Shown here: positions 16,822 to 24,249 of the stretch, piece by piece | How the letters are laid out: every line of letters starts with the position of its first letter | Numbering within the stretch: position 1 is the first letter of the stretch | DNA from: Salinibacter sp. 10B | GTDB taxonomy: Bacteria; Bacteroidota; Rhodothermia; Rhodothermales; Salinibacteraceae | Direction: 5' to 3' | Length of the DNA: 64,000 bases | Assembly (NCBI RefSeq): GCF_002954405.1 | Contig: NZ_MQWC01000005.1 | Coordinates: 186,001-250,000, forward strand | Made by a program: the position numbers and the translations under genes | Notes under the pieces: model-generated | The model's database searches: none | What the model saw: the letters and a program-made list of their open reading frames with translations, nothing else | Told to the model about the DNA's origin: nothing

Positions 16822-17382
16822 TTACTTCGAAGCCCCTCCCGTCAACAGACGTCGGGCTAGGCGCTCCCCTCCGACCAGTTCGGCTAGATGCTCGAGTTGT
16901 CTGTCTTCGTAGGCCTGGTTGAAAATGGCAATATCCAAGGAAAGAAGCTTCTGAAAGGCACTCATTGCCTTCTCCGGCTCGGGGCTCTCTTCGACCACTT
17001 CCTCGCCGTGCTCCATGATGACGTCGATCATCGACAATGGGTAGCGCACCGGCAGTCCAATTCGGACGTGAACGTGACCAATCTCCAGCCGGTCCGCGAC
17101 GTACTCCGCGTCGTACGTCCCGCCAAAGAGATCGACAAACCACGGGGCCACGAAGTCGTGATTGTCTGTATCCAGTCCCTCGAAGTACTCGGCCGTGTTT
17201 TCGTGGGCCATGAGCCGACCGTAAAAGTCGTCCGTCATCGCGTCAGCCTGCTCCTCCGCCACGTCTTTCAGATCGGCCAAGAGGTTCTTTTCCTCTTCTG
17301 TGATCTCCATCAATTCGGAGAGTTCCTCGTGAATGTTCTCGTTCTTGACAGACCAGCTCTTTCGTTCTTCGTAGTCTTCCAT
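16822..17382 (-). CDS. Protoglobin-type heme sensor domain protein
   Basis: The ATG at 17382 gives 186 residues, about the size of a single protoglobin domain; upstream codons in the frame look non-coding. The helical pattern is that of globin-coupled sensors: ADAMTDDFYGRLMAHENTAEYF, then APWFVDLFGGTY, then the proximal-His block IGHVHVRIGLP (second His, residue 105) followed by YPLSMIDVI. It probably binds heme and a diatomic gas such as O2, NO or CO. There is no attached output domain, so signalling must go through another protein. The two Roadblock proteins on either side and the ParA ATPase upstream are the natural candidates. Confidence 0.85.
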   Translation of the reverse strand: MEDYEERKSWSVKNENIHEELSELMEITEEEKNLLADLKDVAEEQADAMTDDFYGRLMAHENTAEYFEGLDTDNHDFVAPWFVDLFGGTYDAEYVADRLEIGHVHVRIGLPVRYPLSMIDVIMEHGEEVVEESPEPEKAMSAFQKLLSLDIAIFNQAYEDRQLEHLAELVGGERLARRLLTGGASK

Positions 17383-17497
17383 TGGTTTTGCTGTATTGGG
17401 ATAGAATAGAAACTGCAGTGGAATAATCGGTTCGGGGGCGATCGCCCCGCGTCCGGAATCTTGTCCGCACAGCCAGCTTTTCTTCATGCTGCCTGCA

Positions 17498-17884
17498 CTA
17501 GGTGGCACTCGCAGATGGATCGGAGAGTAACGTTTCAACCTCGTCGGTAGCCCGCCGGGCCTGCAGATTGATCATTCCAACGTTGGCGTCGGCCCCTGCC
17601 ACGACGGCCAGCACGGCCTCCTCGCCTGCCCGGTAGAGGAAGACGCTGCGCTCGGTCCCCTTGATACTGGTCTCTTCCACCTCTCCGGCCGAGAGGGTCG
17701 AAGACATCCGCTCGCTCACACCAGTAGTTGTGGCCACCATGGCGGCAATCTCCTCAGCGTCCTCTCCTTGCAGCGTGTCGGTAATGACGAATCCGTCCTG
17801 AGATGCAATTACTGTCCCGATGACGCTCGGAACCTCGCTCTCGAGGGTTCCGAGCGTGGACTCGATATTTTCGATGGTTGACAT
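17498..17884 (-). CDS. Roadblock/LC7-family protein
   Basis: 128 residues from the ATG at 17884. The motifs VIGTVIASQDGFVITDTL, EEIAAMVATTTGVSERM and SVFLYRAGEEAVLAVVAGADANVGMINLQARRA are classic Roadblock/LC7 features: a beta-hairpin, a long helix, then two strands and a helix. This copy is closer to MglB-like family members than the one at 16346-16738. Such proteins act as dimeric regulators of nucleotide switches and of cell polarity. It is 115 bp upstream of the protoglobin gene and 88 bp downstream of the acidic protein gene, all on the minus strand, consistent with one operon. Confidence 0.82.
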   Translation of the reverse strand: MSTIENIESTLGTLESEVPSVIGTVIASQDGFVITDTLQGEDAEEIAAMVATTTGVSERMSSTLSAGEVEETSIKGTERSVFLYRAGEEAVLAVVAGADANVGMINLQARRATDEVETLLSDPSASAT

Positions 17885-17972
17885 GTCGAAGTGCTTGTTG
17901 TGTGAGAGTGAACGTGTATTGCTTGCAGTTTGCAAAATCAGCTCTTATTGAGCGGCGCTGTGTAGCGGGGAC

Positions 17973-18476
17973 TCATCCCTTTCGCGCCCGCCGAAGCACA
18001 AAGGCGATGGACATCCTATCGACCTCCCCTCCTTCGTCATTCCGGAGCTCTACGCGATCGAGGGTCCATCCCTGCTCAAATGCGGCGTTGAGCACAGTCA
18101 AGCGCCCTTCTGAGGCCCCCTCCGCCGAGCGAGTCACCACGCGCGTGTCTCCGTCCCTGCCGAATTTGAAGCGGTCGCCCGAATCCTCGAATACACTCGG
18201 ATCAGTGGTTTCACCGACCCGACTGGCTTCGCCCGTTTCAACGAGAGAGCGGCTTTCAGCGTCAGCGTCTTCGCCGTCGACGGCCGCGCCCTCGTCGGTC
18301 GACTCGTCGGCGTGAGTCTCGGGGTCGACATCGCCAGTGCTGTCGTCCTCCTCACCGGCGCCTTCGTCGGAAGGGGGAGCCAATGGATCGTCCTGAAGAA
18401 GGGGATCATCTTTTCGTGAACCGAAGGGGGCCATCGTGAAGGAGAAAACCTGTGGCGAGAGATTGACGGGAGACAT
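17973..18476 (-). CDS. Highly acidic protein of unknown function
   Basis: 167 residues, or 153 if the ATG at 18434 is used. The first about 100 residues are extremely acidic and disordered (EEDDSTGDVDPE and similar), as is common in salt-in halophiles. The C-terminal about 60 residues form a compact segment (RLTVLNAAFEQGWTLDRVELR, then MSIAFVLRRARKG), probably one alpha/beta unit. No family is recognised. It starts only 9 bp after the ParA gene ends, so the two are almost certainly translated from one mRNA. It could be a ParA adaptor, but that is a guess from position. Confidence 0.65.
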   Translation of the reverse strand: MSPVNLSPQVFSFTMAPFGSRKDDPLLQDDPLAPPSDEGAGEEDDSTGDVDPETHADESTDEGAAVDGEDADAESRSLVETGEASRVGETTDPSVFEDSGDRFKFGRDGDTRVVTRSAEGASEGRLTVLNAAFEQGWTLDRVELRNDEGGEVDRMSIAFVLRRARKG

Positions 18477-18485
18477 GCGCCGGGC

Positions 18486-19370
18486 TTACGCTTTGCTCGC
18501 CGCCGAGACACCGTTGCTTGAAGCACTGCTGTTTGCCTGGGCACCAGTTGCCTGGACGCTGCCGTTCTCTCCTCCGTTCATAAGATCCCCATAGACCGAG
18601 TTGTACTGCTGAAGTCGCCGCTCGATCTCGTCGATCACGCGATCGTAGTCTTGGGCAGCCGTCGAGTCGGAGGCGTATTGGAAGATGTCCTTGTTTCGGT
18701 TCTGCGCCTCGTCGACAGCCGGGTCCCGACGAATCTCCGTCTCGAAGACTTTTCCTCCGTAGTGATCGCGGACCTTTTGGATAGACTCGGGCACCTCGCC
18801 TTCGCTCCGATCCACCATCGTGAGAAGCACGCCCAGAATGGGCGCCGCTTCCCCGAGGCCCCGTCGCACACGCCGCACCGTCTTGCCAAGGCTCACAACC
18901 CCCTCCAGCGCCAGGTACGAAGGGGCCACAGGAATAATGAAGGCGTCGGCCGCCACCAGCGAACAGACCGAGAGGATTGAGGTCGAGGGGGCACAGTCGA
19001 TCAAGATCGTCTGGTACCGATCCTCTACCGTCGAAAGCACCTCTCGAAGCCGGTACTGTCCCCGCTCTTGCTCCTTGAGTCGCACGTCGGCATTGGCCAG
19101 TTCAAGGGATCCAGTAATCAGGTCTACCCCCTCGAGGCTGGTTGACCGGATCGCTTCTTCGACGGGTGTTTTGCCGAAGAGAACCTCCGCAGAGGAAGGC
19201 TTCAGATCGTTTTGTCCGACACCGAGGGAAAGGGAGGCCGATCCCTGACTGTCCAGGTCCACCAACAGAACACGGCGGCCGCGGCGCGCCAGTCCGGCGG
19301 CGACGTTGACGGTGGTCGTCGTCTTTCCGACGCCCCCCTTGTTGTTGATTACCGGAATGGTCTTAAGCAT
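18486..19370 (-). CDS. ParA/Soj-type ATPase
   Basis: 294 residues from the ATG at 19370. The deviant Walker A motif NNKGGVGKTTTTVN is at residues 9-22, the Walker A' motif VDLDSQGSAS near 39, and the switch motif ILIDCAPSTS near 120. The body matches the ParA/Soj family to about residue 255, and the tail is a low-complexity Ser/Asn/Ala region. ParA proteins form ATP-dependent dimers on DNA and position chromosomes, plasmids or protein clusters. No ParB or parS is seen beside it; the neighbours are Roadblock proteins and a protoglobin. It is therefore more likely an orphan ParA used to position a signalling cluster than a segregation protein. It is the first gene of this operon. Confidence 0.87.
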   Translation of the reverse strand: MLKTIPVINNKGGVGKTTTTVNVAAGLARRGRRVLLVDLDSQGSASLSLGVGQNDLKPSSAEVLFGKTPVEEAIRSTSLEGVDLITGSLELANADVRLKEQERGQYRLREVLSTVEDRYQTILIDCAPSTSILSVCSLVAADAFIIPVAPSYLALEGVVSLGKTVRRVRRGLGEAAPILGVLLTMVDRSEGEVPESIQKVRDHYGGKVFETEIRRDPAVDEAQNRNKDIFQYASDSTAAQDYDRVIDEIERRLQQYNSVYGDLMNGGENGSVQATGAQANSSASSNGVSAASKA

Positions 19371-19736
19371 AGTATCGCTGCGGCAGTTGTAGGCTAATGT
19401 ACCTGCTCTGTTAAAGACGCTTTCAATAACTAAGCCAGGGCTCCTTCCATAAGAACAGCCGTCGGCAAACCACATGGCCACCGCCTGATTTCCTGATTAA
19501 ACAAAAGGCGCAGATAACAAAACGAAGGGCCTTTTGCAGGAGGAGTGGGGATCCTTTCGCTTCAAGATTTACAGTTCTGCAATAAATCTAACCGTAAGGC
19601 AGAATCGGCACATTTTTTTCGAAACATAAAACCCTTAAACCGCTTTGATGTAAATTATTATTGACTGTGGAACGTTAAGCGTGATACTTCTTTCTATTCT
19701 CCACTTTCTCCCATTAGGACAAAATAATTACCCCAA
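19371..19736. promoter_or_regulatory. Divergent AT-rich control region
   Basis: A 366-bp spacer between the divergent ParA and HTH-S24 repressor genes. It is clearly more AT-rich than its surroundings between 19560 and 19735 and holds the promoters for both directions. A candidate promoter and a palindromic operator are listed separately. Confidence 0.6.
19661..19688 (+). promoter_or_regulatory. Candidate promoter of the HTH-S24 gene
   Basis: TTGACT at 19661-19666 and GATACT at 19683-19688 are separated by 16 bp. This fits a sigma-70-type promoter reading toward the repressor gene, about 50 bp before its start. It is pattern matching only. Confidence 0.4.
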
Positions 19737-19745
19737 GTGGGTAAT
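19727..19745 (+). promoter_or_regulatory. Perfect 7-bp palindrome over the repressor start codon
   Basis: ATTACCC at 19727-19733 and GGGTAAT at 19739-19745 are exact inverted repeats separated by CAAGT. The dyad spans the GTG start codon (19737) of the HTH-S24 regulator. The size and spacing suit a dimeric helix-turn-helix operator, and the position suggests autorepression or a block on translation. Confidence 0.5.
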
Positions 19746-20483
19746 ACTGAAAAGTACGTAACGGGAGACCGCTTCCGTCGAATTGCCGAGGAAATGTTCG
19801 ACGGAAACGCCAGTGAACTGGCCCGAGCCCTGGCTATGCAGCCCTCGAGCTTCTATAAGTATCTAAACGGAGAGCGACAACCCGGCGCATCGGTTCTTCG
19901 GCGCCTTACCCAGCTGGGTGTTGACCTGCACTGGTTTCTGACCGGAAGCGGATCGATGGTGCGCGACAACTCCCACCTTAATACGCTTCCTCCCGTTGAT
20001 AGCACGGAGACTCAACGCAAAGGGACCCAGCGCCAAGAGACTCCCGACGTTGAGGTCTCTGATCAAACGCCCCATCGCGTGATGCTCACCCGCGTCGTTG
20101 TAGAGGAGGACGGAAGCCCCCGCCTCAAAGACATCGAAATTGAAGAGTGGCTTAGCGAGTCCCTGATTCGACAAACCTACGGCGTCGACCCCTCGATACT
20201 GCGGGTCTTTCGAGTCTCGGGCGACGCAATGAAGGAGATTCTCTGTCCTGGAGACCGCATTCGCGCAGCCCTCTGGCAGGGGGAAGCGCTGACCGACGGT
20301 TCGATCTATTTGTTCTACCAAGATCCTGGTGGGGTCCTGGTTCGTCGGGTCTGGATCGACGGGAGCCAGGTCCGGCTTGTCGCGGAGCATTCTGAGGTGC
20401 CAGCCCGCACCCTCGAGACCGGTTCTTGGTCCAATGATTTCCGCCCAATAGCCCGGGTCCTGGAAGTGATTCGACCGTTGTGA
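19737..20483 (+). CDS. HTH-S24 type repressor lacking the protease dyad
   Basis: 248 residues from a GTG start. An XRE-type helix-turn-helix lies at about 8-60 (FRRIAEEMFDGNASELARALAM, SSFYKYLNGERQP). A polar linker (about 80-115) leads to a C-terminal domain resembling LexA/CI S24 peptidases (about 145-245). In that family the nucleophile sits in GDSM and the general base in VKR. Here the equivalents read SGDAM (Ala164) and LVRRV (Arg203), so both catalytic residues appear replaced. The protein should still dimerise and bind DNA but not cleave itself, so release would need another signal. It is divergent from the ParA operon and may control it. A palindrome over its own start codon is a likely operator. 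Confidence 0.82.
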   Translation: MGNTEKYVTGDRFRRIAEEMFDGNASELARALAMQPSSFYKYLNGERQPGASVLRRLTQLGVDLHWFLTGSGSMVRDNSHLNTLPPVDSTETQRKGTQRQETPDVEVSDQTPHRVMLTRVVVEEDGSPRLKDIEIEEWLSESLIRQTYGVDPSILRVFRVSGDAMKEILCPGDRIRAALWQGEALTDGSIYLFYQDPGGVLVRRVWIDGSQVRLVAEHSEVPARTLETGSWSNDFRPIARVLEVIRPL

Positions 20484-21529
20484 CGGAGTTGAGTAGGGTC
20501 ACTTGAGATGGGGAGTCTTTGAGTGGGCAGGAGCAGTCCCTCAAACATTTGGTTGAGGAAACCGCTCTACGACGCTCGCGCCCCCAAGCGAGCGGGCCCG
20601 GATTGCTTCCAGCGTGGACTGAGGGCAGGAATGGCGATATCCGTTTCGATCAAATCCTGCTTCGCCCGTAGCGTCTCCGAACAATTCCAGCCGAGAGTTC
20701 ACGGATATTGTCGAGAACTGCCGTCGAGCCGGTGAGCTGCTTTCCCTTCCCTGTCAGACTTGACCGCTCTTCTGTGTGCTGACGCCATCGAGCGTCCCCA
20801 ACATCACGGCCACCATTGGCGTACCCCACCTGTACCTGGGCATCCACTGGCTGACAGACGTGCTCGCGAGGTGAACCATTGGGACGATGTGGCCCCTCCC
20901 CTGTTGGCTCGGAACGCCCTAGAAACGGCGTGGCAATGCATAATGAAACGAATCATCGGCCCGATAAGCGTTTCCGGATCGGTGCGGTCAACTGGTCCAC
21001 GCCGCCGCCCAGTCACCAGCAGCATGGCCTTTCCAACCGGATCCGATCCTCTCAGAGGGTATCCTGCCAGACCGAATCCGCATTTTCGGTGGAGCTACCA
21101 GGATGCTGGAGCCTCTGGTTAGTCGCTCAGGATGCATCTGGCGTACGACGCTGCGTTCGGGGACAGGCTGGCGTACAGGACGCAGTTTGACGCCCCCCTT
21201 CGCTCGGAGGTGAACCCTCTCTACGACGGTACTCCCCTCGTAACTGAAAGGTGTAATGTCCGATCCCCCGTCCCGGATGCGTATTAATGGATGAGGCTGG
21301 AAACGATTAAGAAGCCTCCCCCCGCTTCGCAGACAGATGCCTGCCTCGCCTCAATGAAAGCAAACTTTTCCATGGCAAGGGCCCCGCGCTTGACGAGAGG
21401 CGGGATGGAGGATCTTTTCATTCCAGAATCTTGGAGAAGCACATTCCCCTATTTCAGTTTCGGTGGCCTGTCTCGCTGAAGATCCGAGGGCAGGTCGCTT
21501 GCGGCTCCTTTCCCGAACAGATTACTCTG
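20484..21529. other. Long region without a recognised gene
   Basis: About 1.05 kb. Several frames of 60-120 codons overlap on both strands, but none shows a recognisable domain or signal peptide. It may be degenerate DNA. The promoter of the downstream metalloprotease lipoprotein presumably lies near 21430-21525. Confidence 0.45.
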
Positions 21530-22843
21530 ATGACCTATTTTCGTCTCCCTCGCCCGGTCAATCTGTTGATCGTCTCCGGCCTTCTGCTTGTCCTTTCGTC
21601 GTGTGACGTCGCTCCCTCCCCAGAAGAACACCCCGACCCCAACGTGGAGGGCATTGAGAAACAGGTGCAAGAGATTCTTGGAGAGCAGGTTACAGCATTT
21701 CAGATTCGAGAGATTGACGTCGCTGAGCTTACCGAACAACTCCAGGCGGGAGAAGCACAGGTGCCGATCGCAACTCCTGACACGGAGATGGTCGAAAGCC
21801 AGATGGAGGCCCGACCGGCGAACCTGCGCCCCGATAGCGTCGCCACGGGCGTCCTGCGCCAAGGCCCCGAAACCGCCGAACGAGTGCCTCTTCCACCGGA
21901 GCGGAGCTTTGTCGTCGGCCAGTGTGGTCAGGGAGGAGCAGTCCCCTGTGGGGGGCTGACGATCCTGGACCAGGACCAGACGATGCTCCGAGGGTTTGTG
22001 AAACACTCGGACTTCGGGTCCAGCTTCATTCAGTCGGTCAACCACGTACTCGGGACCGACCAACACCCAAATCTACACGTCGTCTACAACGTCAAGCACA
22101 CTGAACCTCCTGTCTTTAGTGAGGAGGAGTCGCCAAAACCGGACTACCCAGAATCGGAAATCGGAAAGGCCTCTAGTAAGATCGAGGGGAAAACGTCTGT
22201 GGTCCTCGACGGAGATGTCGAGTTCTATGAGATCAACCCAAATACCGTCTGGCGCCGGCAGGAGAGCCTGCTGCTTGCCGTGCGGCTCACAACCCAGCTC
22301 ATCGAACCGAACACGAGCGACACCTGGAAGCTTGAGCTTACCGTAGCCGGACAAGAGGTCTGGACCTCTGGCGGGCCGTCGACGGACAACGGTGAAGACC
22401 TGATCAATCGTCTCGAGGATCCGGGCTACTATCTTCTGCATTCCCTCTCCAAAAAGCAGATGCATCTTTTCCTTCTCGGATACGACGTGGCCAACCCCGA
22501 GAATGGAAGTCTCGACTACGGTCTTCTTGGTAAAGCCGGGGGAATCGGTCACAAAAAGGGCGGATGGGGACGGTGGAGCCGCGCCCCCACCTCAGTTACG
22601 GACAACCATCTTTTCAGCGAGGCCCGATCCTCGCAGAGTTGGTACCTGAAGGCGACCACCTTGACCCACGAGGTCGGTCACCTCATTGGGGGGCTTCACG
22701 GCAAAGCAATCTCAAGTGGCTGCTCGGGATCGAGTTGTGGGCGGTCAATCATGAACGGGACAGCCAACGGGAACGAGGAATTTTTCTTCAGCGATGATAA
22801 CGACCAGCGAATCAACACCGTGATCGACGCAACCCTCCCGTAG
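21530..22843 (+). CDS. Metzincin-like zinc metalloprotease lipoprotein
   Basis: The ATG at 21530 gives 437 residues and a proper lipoprotein signal (VSGLLLVLSSC, Cys about 25). The C-terminal region has the full metzincin zinc motif HEVGHLIGGLH (His380, Glu381, His384, His390) and a following SIMNG Met-turn (Met408), so it is a predicted zinc endopeptidase on the outside of the cell. The stretch CSGSSCGRS between them has a Cys pair that could form a disulfide. The central 250 residues are unlike families I recognise. The acidic N-terminal linker is typical of halophile lipoproteins. It stands alone between a gene-poor stretch and an IS element. The substrate is unknown; I am confident in the catalytic class only. 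Confidence 0.78.
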   Translation: MTYFRLPRPVNLLIVSGLLLVLSSCDVAPSPEEHPDPNVEGIEKQVQEILGEQVTAFQIREIDVAELTEQLQAGEAQVPIATPDTEMVESQMEARPANLRPDSVATGVLRQGPETAERVPLPPERSFVVGQCGQGGAVPCGGLTILDQDQTMLRGFVKHSDFGSSFIQSVNHVLGTDQHPNLHVVYNVKHTEPPVFSEEESPKPDYPESEIGKASSKIEGKTSVVLDGDVEFYEINPNTVWRRQESLLLAVRLTTQLIEPNTSDTWKLELTVAGQEVWTSGGPSTDNGEDLINRLEDPGYYLLHSLSKKQMHLFLLGYDVANPENGSLDYGLLGKAGGIGHKKGGWGRWSRAPTSVTDNHLFSEARSSQSWYLKATTLTHEVGHLIGGLHGKAISSGCSGSSCGRSIMNGTANGNEEFFFSDDNDQRINTVIDATLP

Positions 22844-22950
22844 CTCCTGCGATTGGACCGGACTGGTGGGTGATTTGTCGCCATACCGCCAAGAGCCTTT
22901 CCGACAGGCGAGCGCCTCTCGTACGAAGGGCTCGCTGGAGTCCTTTCGGG

Positions 22951-23894
22951 CTAGGCACTGTCTGATAAAAAGCCTGTATGAACGGTTCGCACAGGTTCTA
23001 GGACCAAGCGGGCCGTTCTGCCATGCCTCGACGCCGCTATGAACTCACCGACGAGCAGTATGAACGTATAGAGCACCTCCTGCCGAAGGTTGAAGGCCGG
23101 GGCTGCCCGTACAACAACCACCGAGAGGTCATCAATGGCATCTTTTGGATCCTGCGCTCCGGGGCCCCTTGGCGGGACATGCCTGAACGGTATGGCAACT
23201 GGAAGACTGTTTATGACCGGTTCCGGCGCTGGGCCGAAGATGGCACCCTTGAGTCGATTGTACGGCACCTGCAGGGTGAACTCGACGCCGAGGGCCGTAT
23301 CGACTGGAGCCAGTTCAACGTGGATAGCACCATCGTTCAAGCAGCCAGGGCCGCCGCTGGTGGGCCGAACGATAGTAAAAAGGGGACCGAACCAAGCGAG
23401 ACGAAGGAATAGGACCTGCCCTTGGCTACAGTCGAGGCGGGTTCTCCACCAAGGTCCACCTGCTGACGGATCGGCAAGGCCTTCCGCTGAAAACGGTTCT
23501 GTCAGCAGGTCAGCGCCACGAGGCGGCCTTCTTCACCGACTTGATGGACGAGGTATCGGTCCCTCGGTCCCGAGGACGGCCTCGCAAGCGCCCTGAGGCG
23601 GTTGCTGGGGATCGGGCCTACGATGCCGACTGGATCCGGCAGTGGTGCGCGGACAAAGGAATCGAGTCGGCAATCCCCGTCCGCGAAAACATGCGAGACG
23701 GCCCTGGGCGCCCGCCGACCTGCGATGACCGGAGGTACCGCGACCGAAATACAGTCGAGCGCTGTGTCGGCCACCTCAAGGAGCGCCGGCGCCTGGTGGT
23801 TCGGTATGAAAAGAAAGCGAGTCACTACAAAGCCATGATCCTCTGGGCGTTCGTCGAGAAATACCTGAATCGATAATTATCAGACGCAGCCTAG
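22951..23894 (+). mobile_element. IS5-family insertion sequence with CTAG target duplication
   Basis: The element runs from 22955 to 23890 (936 bp). Its 14-bp ends are inverted repeats: GCACTGTCTGATAA on the left and the reverse complement of GCTGCGTCTGATAA on the right, with 11 of 14 matching. It is flanked by identical CTAG at 22951-22954 and 23891-23894, the target duplication expected for the IS427-like group of IS5. It carries one transposase split over two frames. The intact ends and duplication suggest a recent, possibly still active insertion. Confidence 0.82.
23023..23876 (+). CDS. IS5-family transposase, two frames joined by a -1 shift
   Basis: The first frame (23023-23412) encodes the N-terminal IS5/IS427-type region: LTDEQYERIEHLLP, HREVINGIFWILRSGAPWRDMP, then the first DDE Asp in NVDSTIV. 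It stops at 23412. The second frame supplies the rest, from GYSRGGFSTKVHLLTD through LPLKTVLSAGQRHEAAFF and AGDRAYDADW (second Asp) to RRYRDRNTVERCVGHLKERR (Glu) and a stop at 23876. A single -1 shift at AAAAAG (23377-23382) joins them into a 284-residue product. IS427-group elements often use such programmed shifts, so this need not be a defect, although an indel cannot be excluded. Confidence 0.8.
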
Positions 23895-23991
23895 TCAATG
23901 GCTATTCAGATAAACCGTCCATTCTGCGAGAGTATGAGCGGCTGGGCAGTGTCTAGCCCTTCGACAATGGCTTCAAGTCGAAGCGCGAAAC

Positions 23992-24088
23992 GTCGAAGGC
24001 GACGTTGAGGGCGACACCTTCCGGCGCCCTCTACCAAGAAGAGGCCGAAACCTTTCAGGCCAATCCGGCCGAGGGGATTGGGCTCTGA
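23992..24088 (+). pseudogene. Fragment of a tyrosine recombinase
   Basis: The stretch VEGDVEGDTFRR (from 23992) and, in another frame, EEAETFQANPAEGIGL followed by stop (24041-24088) closely match two parts of the intact recombinase at 32314-33486: VEGTFEGDIFRR at residues 289-300 and VEEAGTFQDNPAEDIGL at its C-terminus. The intervening segment with the catalytic His, Arg and Tyr is deleted and the frame is shifted. It is a dead copy of a related integrase, just right of the IS5 element. Confidence 0.7.
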
Positions 24089-24249
24089 TGTATAACAGCA
24101 TCTCCTCGTTGCTTACGAGCAATCGCTCGCGCCCGCCGTGCCGGTTGTGCCGAAGGTTGCGACGGCTGCTTTCGATGCGGAAAGCGGATCAGGATAGAAA
24201 GGGTAAGGCATCACCTCCCCTTTGACCTGCCCCGGTTTGGTGGTTCTCG

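Noticed and set aside
20523-21290. Several 60-120 codon frames between the repressor and the metalloprotease
   Set aside because: They overlap on both strands, have no recognisable domain and no convincing start.
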